Positions 23,510 to 32,141 of a stretch of 64,000 nt of DNA are shown here, in pieces. The notes beneath the pieces are model-generated. The model worked only from the letters and a program-made list of their open reading frames with translations. It was not told the origin of the DNA and made no database searches. Position 1 is the first letter of the stretch. Each line of letters opens with the position of its first letter. The position numbers and the translations under genes are program-made. The stretch lies in the NCBI GenBank assembly GCA_047602575.1, contig JASGGY010000003.1, forward strand, positions 434,001-498,000. Reading direction: 5' to 3'. The DNA is from UBA1366 sp047602575 (GTDB lineage Bacteria > Bacillota > Clostridia > Oscillospirales > Ruminococcaceae).

Positions 23510-24676
23510 TTAGCTGCTTGCTTCCGTCCGCTGCTTTCTACCCTTCACGAGGAGCAGCGCGACTGCCACGAACGCCACACCGAACAGGAATTCAATCGCC
23601 AGCGCCGTGAAATAGCCCTTGAGCGTTTCGGCGGTGAAGGAATTGAGACTGTCGAGGGTGTCATTGGCTTTTGCGTACCAGAACATCGGCGTAAACGAGC
23701 CGAAGGTTTTCAGCGAATCGCCCATCATCGACTGCGGCACAAACGCGCCGCCGACGAATGCGCAGCCCAGAGAAATGACGTTAGCGAGGGTGACGATCAC
23801 GCCTTTTTTCGAAACAAAGGAAATCAGGAAGCCAAGGGCGAGCGACACCAGTACGCACAGCAGCATATTGAGCAGGAACAGCACACCGCGCGTTGTGAAC
23901 AGTGCATCCGCGCCCGCCGCGTGAAGCGCCACCAGCGCAAAGAACACGAAGATTCCGAGCGCCACCGTGACACAGCCCGCAAATATCGCCAGATAAAACC
24001 GCGTTACATTCACCGGCGCGCAGAGATTGCGGCGGCGGATGTCGGTCTTTGTGAATTCCACCAGAACCAGCGGAATCGCAAACAGCATCAGCGCGAGCAG
24101 CGGGTAGCCGACAAAGTTAAACAGCGAGCTGACGGATAGATTACCGCTTTGTGCCGCCGACGTTCCGGTCAGCGTGACGGCTGCGGTCTGATCGAGGTCG
24201 GCGTTGATTTTGTCGAACGCAAACGCACCCGTTGCTAGATGGTATGCCGTTGCGGTGCGCAGATAGCCGTCGGTGAGGTTTTTAAGCATGAAGCCGCTGG
24301 TTTCGTTGGGAATCACATAGGAGGTGATTTCCGGTGCGCTACCCGCGGCGGCTTTATCTGTAAAGCCCTCCGGAATGACAAGAATCAGATCCGCGGTGCG
24401 GAAAAACAGCGTGTCCTTGATGGCTTTTTCGTTGTCAGCGATTTCCGCCTGCGTGGCTTTTCCGGCAAGGTAGGTAGTCAGCGAGCGGCTTAAATCGGTG
24501 TCGTCGCGGTCGATGACGGCGAATGTTGCGCCTTCCAGATGGAACGCCTGCGTGGTCGGGTCGGCTGCGGATTGCGAAAAGAACGTCGTCAGCACGCCGA
24601 ACAGGCACATATAAATGATCGTAACCGCCAGACCGCTTCCGCGGAACACCTGAAAGAAATATTGATAAATCCGCAT
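23510..24676 (-). CDS. ABC-2 type transporter permease (second subunit)
   Basis: 388 aa: one N-terminal helix, an extracytoplasmic domain of about 150 residues (FAVIDRDDTDLSRSL...), then five to six C-terminal helices, as in YhgE/NatB-like exporters. It lies 9 bp downstream of a related permease and an ATPase, so the three form an exporter. The substrate is unknown; such systems with a nearby two-component pair often answer to antimicrobial peptides or bacteriocins, which is only a possibility here. Confidence 0.85.
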   Translation of the reverse strand: MRIYQYFFQVFRGSGLAVTIIYMCLFGVLTTFFSQSAADPTTQAFHLEGATFAVIDRDDTDLSRSLTTYLAGKATQAEIADNEKAIKDTLFFRTADLILVIPEGFTDKAAAGSAPEITSYVIPNETSGFMLKNLTDGYLRTATAYHLATGAFAFDKINADLDQTAAVTLTGTSAAQSGNLSVSSLFNFVGYPLLALMLFAIPLVLVEFTKTDIRRRNLCAPVNVTRFYLAIFAGCVTVALGIFVFFALVALHAAGADALFTTRGVLFLLNMLLCVLVSLALGFLISFVSKKGVIVTLANVISLGCAFVGGAFVPQSMMGDSLKTFGSFTPMFWYAKANDTLDSLNSFTAETLKGYFTALAIEFLFGVAFVAVALLLVKGRKQRTEASS

Positions 24677-24685
24677 GGCGTCCCC

Positions 24686-25819
24686 CTATTCATCGTCCGG
24701 CGTGGCGTTTGATACCGCGCGGTAAGTCTGGTTTTTGAGAATGAAATACGTTGCTGCGCACAGGACGACGCCAAGCACGCTCAAAAAGAGCACGCTGTTC
24801 CAGTACGTCCGGTTGACACCGTAATAATACAATGTGTATAACGCGTCAGTGATTCGGTTGAGCGGGTTGATACTTGCGAGAAACGGGTGATTGGTCATGA
24901 CTGTGTACTTCACTTCCGTGCTCATCATGCCGGAGAAGAAGCAGCCCGTCAGGGTGATGGCAATCACAAGGATGCTTTTCAGGCCCTCCCCGCCCTTCAC
25001 AAACGCGCTCACCACAAAACCCACCATCATGCCGCTGAAGCAGCCAGCCACAACGAGCAGGAAGATTGCCCAGACCGTGCTGCCAAAGCCGATGCCGAGG
25101 ATTTTCCAGAGGAAGAACACGAGGATGAAGTTGTAGAAAATCTGCGTGAACAGGGATGCGAGCATGCTCGCTGTAAAAGCTTTGAGCTTGTGAACGGGCG
25201 CGACGTTGATGCGGGCGGCAAGTGCTGACTGGTTGGCTTGCATTTTCGCCATGATCGCCACGGCGGCCGTGCCGCACATAAAGCAGCTCATCGCGATGAG
25301 TGTGTAGAAATAAATCACCGAGGTGTCGTTGTTGCTGTTGATGGGCGCGTCGGTGAGATAGCTTGTTCCCGATGTGAGGATGGTCAGCGCTTCGCCGTTT
25401 AAGGCTTCGGGGTTTGTCACGGCAATGTTGGTGATGGTGGAAACCGTCTGCTCATAGGTGCTGACGAACACCGCCGCAATGCTCTGGTTGATGCCGTTTG
25501 CGCCGATGGTCAGGCGGATGTCCGCGCCGACCGTCACGATAACGTCAACCTTTCCGTCGGCAAGGAGCTTTGCGGCATTTGCCGCATCGGTATCGGTGAT
25601 GTCAAACATCCCGCTGTCGGTCATGGCTTTGGTGAAATCGGCGTTGGGCTGTTCCACAACCACTGCGGCGGGGATGGAATCAACGAGGTCGTCCTTGATG
25701 TTTGTGAGCGTGCCGTAAAACAGTAGCGCCATGATCACGGGATACAGCATCAGCCAGAACAACACGCTCTTTTCGTTGCAATGCTGCTTGATCTGGTATT
25801 TGAATATGTGTAAAAACAT
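24686..25819 (-). CDS. ABC-2 type transporter permease (first subunit)
   Basis: 377 aa with the same plan as the downstream permease: an N-terminal helix (KSVLFWLMLYPVIMALLFYG), an extracytoplasmic domain (AVVVEQPNADFTKAM...), then about six helices. The cytoplasmic loop ARINVAPVHKLK follows the first of these. 14 bp downstream of the ATPase gene. Confidence 0.86.
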   Translation of the reverse strand: MFLHIFKYQIKQHCNEKSVLFWLMLYPVIMALLFYGTLTNIKDDLVDSIPAAVVVEQPNADFTKAMTDSGMFDITDTDAANAAKLLADGKVDVIVTVGADIRLTIGANGINQSIAAVFVSTYEQTVSTITNIAVTNPEALNGEALTILTSGTSYLTDAPINSNNDTSVIYFYTLIAMSCFMCGTAAVAIMAKMQANQSALAARINVAPVHKLKAFTASMLASLFTQIFYNFILVFFLWKILGIGFGSTVWAIFLLVVAGCFSGMMVGFVVSAFVKGGEGLKSILVIAITLTGCFFSGMMSTEVKYTVMTNHPFLASINPLNRITDALYTLYYYGVNRTYWNSVLFLSVLGVVLCAATYFILKNQTYRAVSNATPDDE

Positions 25820-25833
25820 CGTTCCTCCCCCCG

Positions 25834-26769
25834 TCAGTCGCGCAGCTCTTTGCCGGTCAGCTCAAGGAATACGTCGTTGAGCGTCGGCAGCTGGGAATAA
25901 ATCTTGCCGTAAGCAATCCCGCTTTGCGCGATGAAGCCCACGACCGCAGCCAGAATGCTCTGCTTTGACTTGGAAAGCACCGTCAGCGTGCCGTCCGCGT
26001 ATTCCACCGACCGAACGCCGTCAAGCGCGCGGATCTGCGCAAGCTGCTTGTCGCTGAAGCCGAAGCACGACTCCGCCACGATGCGCTCACCCGCCGAAAC
26101 CATCGCTTTCAGCTCCTCGTTTGTACCGGAAGCAATGACTTTTCCCTTGTCCATGACGGCGATACGCGAGGCGATCTGCTCGACTTCTTCCATATAATGC
26201 GAGGTGTAAATCACGGTCGCGCCCTCGACGTTGAGCTTTTTAATGCCCTCGAGAATGCTGTTGCGGCTCTGCGGGTCAACGGCGACGGTGGGTTCGTCCA
26301 TGACGATAAGCTTCGGCTTGTGGGCGATGCCGCAGGCGATGTTGAGCCGGCGCAGCAGTCCGCCGCTGAGCTTTTTGGGGCGGAATTTCCGGAAATCGCC
26401 CAGCCCGACAAACGCGATGGCTTCCTCGACAAGCTGCTTGCGCAGTGCCTTGTCCTTGACATACAGCCCGCAGAAATAATCGATGTTGTCATAAACCGAA
26501 AGCTGGTTGAACACCGCCACGTTCTGCATCACGATGCCGATGTCTTTTTTCAGGTCATACGCGTTGGGGTTCATTTCTTTGCCGAACAGGCGGATTTCGC
26601 CCTTATCGAATTTGAGCAGCGACAGCATGCAGTTGATTGCCGTCGTTTTTCCCGAGCCGTTGGGGCCGAGCAGCCCGAAGATTTCGCCCTCATTGACCGT
26701 CAGGCACAGGTGATCGAGCGCGACCAGCTCCTTGTAGCGCTTGACAAGATTGTTGATTTCCACAACCAT
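25834..26769 (-). CDS. ABC-2 type exporter ATP-binding protein
   Basis: 311 aa. Walker A GPNGSGKTT, Q-loop MQNVAVF, signature LSGGLLRRLN, Walker B LIVMDEPTVAVD and H-loop YTSHYMEE are visible, followed by the C-terminal regulatory extension of about 80 residues common to drug/antibiotic exporters. First gene of the minus-strand exporter operon, divergent from the lipoprotein/two-component genes. Confidence 0.92.
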   Translation of the reverse strand: MVVEINNLVKRYKELVALDHLCLTVNEGEIFGLLGPNGSGKTTAINCMLSLLKFDKGEIRLFGKEMNPNAYDLKKDIGIVMQNVAVFNQLSVYDNIDYFCGLYVKDKALRKQLVEEAIAFVGLGDFRKFRPKKLSGGLLRRLNIACGIAHKPKLIVMDEPTVAVDPQSRNSILEGIKKLNVEGATVIYTSHYMEEVEQIASRIAVMDKGKVIASGTNEELKAMVSAGERIVAESCFGFSDKQLAQIRALDGVRSVEYADGTLTVLSKSKQSILAAVVGFIAQSGIAYGKIYSQLPTLNDVFLELTGKELRD

Positions 26770-27054
26770 GGTGCATACCTCCGTTTCAAATCTATCCTCA
26801 TTTTACACGTTTTCCGCGCCGCCGCCTAGTGCCAAATGTAATAATTTCCGCGTGACATCTGTAACGAGAAACTTATTACAAATGTCATTTTCTTTTCCGG
26901 AAAACTGTGTTATAATAGGGGTAATCAAACGGTGCGCCGGATTTTCCGCCGCATACAGAAACGGAAGCAATTCCAACTCGCACCGCGATGTGACAGATTC
27001 AATTGAAAGGGACGTATCGTGAAACCCTTTGGGTGGATGATACAAGGTGATAGT

Positions 27055-27834
27055 ATGCGAAAAACGCTGATCCGGTTGCTGAGCATCATGCTGGCAGGAA
27101 TGCTGCTGTTAAGCGGGTGCAGTATTACAAACGGTTCGGAAACCAAAAAGATATATAAAGACAAGCAAGAAGTGGAGCTTGCGGCAGAGACCTATTTAAA
27201 AGAAAAGTATGGAAAAGAATTCAGCGCGGCAGTCACGGATAGCCCCAATCATCTTTACACAAGCTATGCACTTTCAGCCTATGCAGTTGACGATGTAAAT
27301 AAAGAGTCCTTTGATGTCACGGTTACATATTATGATGAAGAAACCTATGGCGTAACGGATGATTATTTTATGTATTCAATCAATGACGATTTGGAATCTT
27401 GGTTTAAAGAATTGGCTGACCCTTATATTGAAAGTGATTTCAAAGCTTTTTATCTTTCATCCGGTTCGTTACCGTCAGATTATAAGGACTGCAAAACATT
27501 TAATGATTTTCTTAAACTGTCACCGACTTCAACATATTATGGGCTGAGATATCTGATTGTATTACCTGCTACGGAATGGGATGCTGAAATAAATAAGGTT
27601 ACTGATTGTATCGCCAGAGAAATGCTAAGCAGACGTATTCGAGGACAGGTGACGATTGTGGTTTATGAAGATGAAAATGTCTATGATAAAATACTTACAC
27701 AGAAGGATGAAAGACATTTTTGGACACATTTATATAGGGTGAAATGTTGCACAAGTACTTTGAAAACAGATTTCAGTATAGCAACAGATGATAAGGCGCT
27801 TGTCTTTGGAACATCTAAGGAAATTGATAAATAA
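27055..27834 (+). CDS. Putative lipoprotein of unknown function
   Basis: 259 aa with a lipoprotein signal (RKTLIRLLSIMLAGMLLLSGC; Cys about 22) and no recognised domain. The body is acidic and Tyr-rich. Its codon use is visibly more A+T-rich than the neighbours, suggesting horizontal origin. Start ATG 27055 after AAGGTGA; a GTG at 27019 is the other candidate. It lies upstream of a two-component system and opposite the ABC exporter, so a sensing or immunity role is possible. Confidence 0.65.
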   Translation: MRKTLIRLLSIMLAGMLLLSGCSITNGSETKKIYKDKQEVELAAETYLKEKYGKEFSAAVTDSPNHLYTSYALSAYAVDDVNKESFDVTVTYYDEETYGVTDDYFMYSINDDLESWFKELADPYIESDFKAFYLSSGSLPSDYKDCKTFNDFLKLSPTSTYYGLRYLIVLPATEWDAEINKVTDCIAREMLSRRIRGQVTIVVYEDENVYDKILTQKDERHFWTHLYRVKCCTSTLKTDFSIATDDKALVFGTSKEIDK

Positions 27835-27858
27835 TAATAAAAAATTGGAGGAATTAAA

Positions 27859-27942
27859 ATGGCACGGTTATCAGACACACAATTAATGATTTTGGATAAC
27901 CACATTGATCAAAGCGACCTAACATCGAAGGTGTGCGGATGA
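27859..27942 (+). CDS. 27-codon ORF coupled to the histidine kinase
   Basis: ATG 27859, preceded by TTGGAGGAA, encodes MARLSDTQLMILDNHIDQSD and seven more residues, stopping at 27940-27942. The stop overlaps the kinase start (ATGA). It has a better ribosome binding site than the kinase, so it may load ribosomes for it, or be the remnant of a longer gene. Confidence 0.5.
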   Translation: MARLSDTQLMILDNHIDQSDLTSKVCG

Positions 27943-29015
27943 CGGTATTGATTGACAAGGCGACGCTGCTGGTGCTGACGATTCTTCTGATGCTGTCGGA
28001 GATGCCGCGCGCGCTGCTGGTCGGCGGGGCACTTGCCGCGCTGACGGTGTCCGTTGTGAATGAGTATTTCGCCAACCGGCGGCTGGCTGGCTTTTTATAT
28101 GTGCTTTATGCGGGCGCGTGCGTCGTGTTCCCGCCGATTTCGATCTATCTGGCGCTTCTGATTTATGACGTGAATAAAAAGCAGCTTGCGCTGTTCTTTC
28201 TGTCGGCGGTGGGGCTGCTGTATTTTCTGCGCAACGACTTGCCCGGCAGCGTGATTGCCAGCACGCTCATTGTGATTCTGCTTTCGATTCTGATGGAACA
28301 CCGCACGCGGCGCTTTAACGATTCCCACCGCGCCTTTATCGAGCAGCGCGACAATTTAAAAGAAGCCTCCGACGCGCTCAAGGGCAGAATCAGCACCATC
28401 TTGAGCGATCAGGATTATGAAGTCAGCCTTGCCACCCTCAACGAACGCAACCGCATCGCGCGTGAAATCCACGACAACGTCGGACACGTCCTCGCCGGAT
28501 CGATTTTGCAGCTCGGCGCGCTGATCACCGTCACCAAGGACGAACCGACCAAGGCAGCGCTCACCGACTTAAAAGAACACCTCACCGCCGGCATGGAAAG
28601 CATCCGCAGCAGCGTTCACAACCTGCGCGATGAGAGCATCGACCTCTATGACCAGCTGCGCAGGCTGTGCGAGGACTTCACCTTTTGCCCCATCAAGCTC
28701 ACCTGCGAGGCGACGCTGCCAGACGCGAAAATCACCTACGCCGTCCTCGCCGTCGCCAAGGAAGCGCTTTCCAACATCATCCGCCACTCCGACGCGACCG
28801 CCGCGAAGCTCACCGTGCGCGAGCATCCGGGCTTTCTGCAGCTTGTGATTGCCGACAACGGCAGCCCGAAGGAAACCTATCGCCTTGACGCGGGCATGGG
28901 GCTTGAGAACATCCGCCAGCGCATCTGTGCTTTGGGCGGAACGGTCAGCTTTTCCGCGGAAAAGGGGTTTCAGATTTTCGCGTCCATCCCGCTCACCTTC
29001 ACACGAAAGGATTGA
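27939..29015 (+). CDS. Sensor histidine kinase (NarL/LiaS-type, HisKA_3)
   Basis: 358 aa: about five hydrophobic segments in the first 130 residues, a short linker, then the HisKA_3 phosphoacceptor motif RIAREIHDNVGH and a HATPase domain with N-box KEALSNIIRHSDA and G-box GMGLENIRQR. It signals to the response regulator 6 bp downstream. There is no large external sensor domain, so it probably senses within or through the membrane, as in LiaS-type kinases. Confidence 0.9.
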   Translation: MTVLIDKATLLVLTILLMLSEMPRALLVGGALAALTVSVVNEYFANRRLAGFLYVLYAGACVVFPPISIYLALLIYDVNKKQLALFFLSAVGLLYFLRNDLPGSVIASTLIVILLSILMEHRTRRFNDSHRAFIEQRDNLKEASDALKGRISTILSDQDYEVSLATLNERNRIAREIHDNVGHVLAGSILQLGALITVTKDEPTKAALTDLKEHLTAGMESIRSSVHNLRDESIDLYDQLRRLCEDFTFCPIKLTCEATLPDAKITYAVLAVAKEALSNIIRHSDATAAKLTVREHPGFLQLVIADNGSPKETYRLDAGMGLENIRQRICALGGTVSFSAEKGFQIFASIPLTFTRKD

Positions 29016-29021
29016 TTTCTC

Positions 29022-29657
29022 ATGAAAATCATCATCGTTGACGACGACCGGCTCGTGACAAGCGCATTAAAAACCATCCTCACCGCCGGCGGGATTGACT
29101 GCATCGCCACCGGCGCGGACGCGGACGACGCGGTGCGGTTGTTTGAAACACACGCGCCGGACATCGTTTTAATGGACATCCGCATGGGCGCGAAAACCGG
29201 ATTGGATGCGGCGCGGGAAATCCTTTCGCGCGCACCGGCGGCACGGATTCTCTTTCTGACCACCTTTGATGACGATGACTATATCCTCACGGCGCTGAAA
29301 ATCGGCGCGAAGGGGTATATTCTCAAGCAAAACTACGAGAGCATTGTTCCGTCGCTCCACGCCGTGATGCAGGGGCAGACGGTGTTCGGTGCGGAGATTG
29401 TCACAAAGCTGCCCGCCCTGCTCAGCGGCAGCGCGCACAAAGCCCCGCCCGCCCAGTTCGATCTCGCCGAAAAGGAAACCGAGATCATCGCGCTGGTGGC
29501 GCGCGGGCTGTCGAACAAGGAAATCTCCGCGACCCTCTATCTGAGCGAGGGCACGGTGCGCAATTACATCAGCATCATTTTAGAAAAGCTCAACCTGCGC
29601 GACCGGACGCAGCTTGCGATTTTCTACTACAACTCGCTGCAATTAGATGGGGATTAG
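29022..29657 (+). CDS. Response regulator, NarL/LuxR family
   Basis: 211 aa. The receiver domain has acidic residues DDD near the N-terminus, the phospho-acceptor Asp in VLMDIRM and Lys in YILKQN. The C-terminal LuxR-type HTH is EKETEIIALVARGLSNKEIS...SEGTVRNYISIILEKL. Pairs with the kinase; the divergent ABC exporter at 23510-26769 is the most likely local target. Confidence 0.93.
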   Translation: MKIIIVDDDRLVTSALKTILTAGGIDCIATGADADDAVRLFETHAPDIVLMDIRMGAKTGLDAAREILSRAPAARILFLTTFDDDDYILTALKIGAKGYILKQNYESIVPSLHAVMQGQTVFGAEIVTKLPALLSGSAHKAPPAQFDLAEKETEIIALVARGLSNKEISATLYLSEGTVRNYISIILEKLNLRDRTQLAIFYYNSLQLDGD

Positions 29658-29681
29658 AAGTCAGAGGTCAGAAGTCAGATA

Positions 29682-29707
29682 CAGCGCCCCATAAAAGGAG
29701 CGCTGTC
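29682..29707 (+). terminator. Hairpin after response regulator, lacking T-run
   Basis: ACAGCGC and GCGCTGT arms around CCCATAAAAGGA. It is followed by CAGACTAAAAA, not by T. A near-copy with a T-run lies at 29893-29926, beyond repeat copy D. Confidence 0.6.
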
Positions 29708-29882
29708 AGACTAAAAATATATGCTCATTTTTCGAGCGCCTTAATGAAATCACAAAGCAGCAGTTAAGCACAAATTGATTTAGAACAACAAAGTACGAGC
29801 CATAAAACAATGGGTTTCCAAAGGGGGCATGCCCCCTTTGGTAGGAGGTGTCGGAGGGCAACGCCCCCTGACTAGGGTTTAT
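29708..29882 (+). repeat. Dispersed intergenic repeat, copy D
   Basis: CAGACTAAAAATATATGCTC ... GAAATCACAAAGCAGCAGTTAAGC (shared blocks) ... ACAATGGGTTTCC, then the stem CCAAAGGGGG-CATG... pairing with CCCCCTTTGG, then GGAGGGC-AA-CGCCCCCTGAC and GGTTTATC. The first stem differs from copies B and C at paired positions. Confidence 0.87.
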
Positions 29883-29892
29883 CTACAGTCAA

Positions 29893-29926
29893 AAACAGCG
29901 CCCCGTAAACGGAGCGCTGTTTGTTT
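29893..29926 (+). terminator. Terminator hairpin beyond repeat copy D
   Basis: AACAGCGC-CCCGTAAACGG-A-GCGCTGTT followed by TGTTTT. It can also serve the convergent GH5 gene, since A-runs flank its other side. Confidence 0.75.
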
Positions 29927-29936
29927 TATGTAAGAT

Positions 29937-31970
29937 TTACTTTGCGGTGACGGTTTTGATTGTGCCGGAGCCGATGACCTTTGCGCTGCCGACGGTGCGG
30001 TAGGCTTTTACGGTGAAGTAGTATTTTTTGCCCGCTGTCAGTCCGGTTTTGGTGTAGCTCTTGGACGTGGTGTCCTTGAGGAGCTTCAGCTCGCCGCCGG
30101 AGGAGGTTTTGTAATAAACGCGATAACCGGATGCGCCGGTGATGCCGGACCATTTTACGGTTGCTTTTTTGCTGCCGGCGGTGAGGGTGAAGCTGACGGC
30201 GGAGAATTTCGGCGTTCCGCTGACGGTTGCGTCGTCGGAAATGGACGTTCCGCCGCTTGTCTTAATGATGCTCTTGACCGCAAATTTGTAGGTTGTACCC
30301 TGTTTGAGTACGGTCGCCTTAAAGCTTGTTGCGGAGGAGGTGAGCGATTTTAAGAGCGTCCATGTTTTCGCCGCGGTGTTGTACTTATAAACGGCATAGC
30401 CGGTTGCGTTGGGCGCTTTTCTCCAGCTCAAAGTAACACCGGTGGAATCCGTTGCCGCCGCTTTGAGCGCGGTGACCTTCGCCGGGGCGGTCGCAACGGT
30501 CAGCGTTGCGGAGTACGCGCTGAGCTTGCTTTCGCCGGCGATAGTTGTGTAATGCGATTTGATTTTATAGCTGTAGGTCGTGCCTGCTGTAAGCCCGGTG
30601 TCCTTGTAGCTGGCGGTTTTCACATTTTTGATCAGCGCATACGAACCCGAACCGGTTTTCCGGTAAACATCGTAGGACGACGCGTCGCTGTTTGCCACCC
30701 ATTTCACGGAGAGGGTGGTTGCGCTGCTTGCCGTCATTTCCAGTCCGCTGACAACGCCCTGGAAGGGCGCGACGATTGCGTCGATGATTTCCGACTGGGT
30801 TTCGGCAGCGGTCGCACGGTTAAAGAGCGCAAAACCATTTTTCCCGTTCCAACCGTTGTCCCAGTAAACCGGAACAATTCCCGCGCTTTTCGCGGTGGCA
30901 CTGACAGCGCCGTTGTATACCACGCGGGATGCGGCGTTTTCCTTATTGATCCATGACTTATCGACTGCACCGTATTCGCCCATAACAACCGGGATGCCCT
31001 TGTCGATGTAATTGGTTTTCATCTTGCCGAACAGCGTGGTCAGATATGCCTGATCGCCCCAGCCGGCGGTATGTGCGCCCGATGTTCCCCAAAGGTACGC
31101 GGAAGATGCGCTTTCGTCGAGCGCGAAATTATACGGGTCGTAACAATGCACGCTCACCATCAGCTTATTCGTCGCCGTGTCAGTGGGGAGAACAAAGCCG
31201 GATGCGGTGTTGGTATAAGAAATATTGGTGTTGTATCCGGGAACAAGCAGATAACGCGATGCGTTTTCCGAGCCGGCCGCGCGAACGGTGTTGACAAAGG
31301 TCTGGTTAAGCTTGTTGATGTTGGCATAGGTCGCTGCTTTTTTCGGTGCGTTGTAGTTGTTGCTTTCCATGACCTCGTTCATCGACTCAAAAATCAAGTG
31401 CTTGTCATAATCCTGAAAGCGGTCGGCGATCTGCTCCCAGACCTTGCCGAGCTTTTTGTTCACCGTCGTCTGGTCGGTGCTTTCGACGTTCAGCCAAAGG
31501 TTCTTTGCGCCCACGCCCGTGCTGCCGTCGTGGTGGATGTTGATGATGACAAACATATCGTATTCATAGGCATAATCCACAACCTTCTGCACGGTATCAA
31601 GCCATGCAGCGTCTATGGTATAATCCGGTGCTGCGCCGATTTTCGCCATATATGTCACCGGAATGCGGATGGTGGTGAAGCCCGCATCATGCACGGCCTT
31701 GATCAGTGCTTTTGTCGGTGCAGTGCCGCACCATCCGGTTTCGCTGGGCATACCCTTTGCGTCATAGCTGTCGAGCGTGTTGCCCAGATTCCAGCCTGCG
31801 CCCATGGCTTTGGCGAAATTGAGTGCGGTGAGGCTGTCAAGATCGATGACGCTTGCCGCGGAAGCAGTCAACGCCTCCTGTTTGAGCTGTGCGGGAAAGC
31901 TCCCCGCGAAGCCGAGCATAACGGCACAGGCGGCAGCCGATGCAAGAATTTTCTTGAAAATCCGATTCAT
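29937..31970 (-). CDS. Secreted GH5 glycanase with three fibronectin type III domains
   Basis: 677 aa: signal peptide (about 1-37), GH5 catalytic barrel (about 45-385) and three FN3-like modules (about 390-475, 480-580, 585-677). Catalytic residues: acid/base Glu199 in ESMNEV and nucleophile Glu332 in MGEYG; INIHHDG is the usual GH5 strand motif. It probably hydrolyses beta-1,4-linked glucan or a related plant polysaccharide outside the cell. No dockerin, cellulose-binding module or LPXTG is seen. ATG 31970 was chosen for its spacing to GAAAGG. Confidence 0.9.
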   Translation of the reverse strand: MNRIFKKILASAAACAVMLGFAGSFPAQLKQEALTASAASVIDLDSLTALNFAKAMGAGWNLGNTLDSYDAKGMPSETGWCGTAPTKALIKAVHDAGFTTIRIPVTYMAKIGAAPDYTIDAAWLDTVQKVVDYAYEYDMFVIINIHHDGSTGVGAKNLWLNVESTDQTTVNKKLGKVWEQIADRFQDYDKHLIFESMNEVMESNNYNAPKKAATYANINKLNQTFVNTVRAAGSENASRYLLVPGYNTNISYTNTASGFVLPTDTATNKLMVSVHCYDPYNFALDESASSAYLWGTSGAHTAGWGDQAYLTTLFGKMKTNYIDKGIPVVMGEYGAVDKSWINKENAASRVVYNGAVSATAKSAGIVPVYWDNGWNGKNGFALFNRATAAETQSEIIDAIVAPFQGVVSGLEMTASSATTLSVKWVANSDASSYDVYRKTGSGSYALIKNVKTASYKDTGLTAGTTYSYKIKSHYTTIAGESKLSAYSATLTVATAPAKVTALKAAATDSTGVTLSWRKAPNATGYAVYKYNTAAKTWTLLKSLTSSATSFKATVLKQGTTYKFAVKSIIKTSGGTSISDDATVSGTPKFSAVSFTLTAGSKKATVKWSGITGASGYRVYYKTSSGGELKLLKDTTSKSYTKTGLTAGKKYYFTVKAYRTVGSAKVIGSGTIKTVTAK

Positions 31971-32104
31971 TTGCTTCATCCTTTCATGCGATTGATAACG
32001 TTTACAGTATACTGTGTTTCCCAAGTATTTTCAAGCGTTTTCTGTGAATTTTTAAAGGGCAGAAATCGGAGAAAGTGCGCAATCCGGATTAATTGAACCA
32101 AACA

Positions 32105-32132
32105 AAAAACGCCCGCAGACGGGCGCTTTTTT
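32105..32132. terminator. Bidirectional hairpin between GH5 and nucleotidyltransferase genes
   Basis: CGCCCG-CAGA-CGGGCG with A-run before and T-run after. On the minus strand it ends the nucleotidyltransferase transcript. Confidence 0.8.
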
Positions 32133-32141
32133 CTCAATCGT

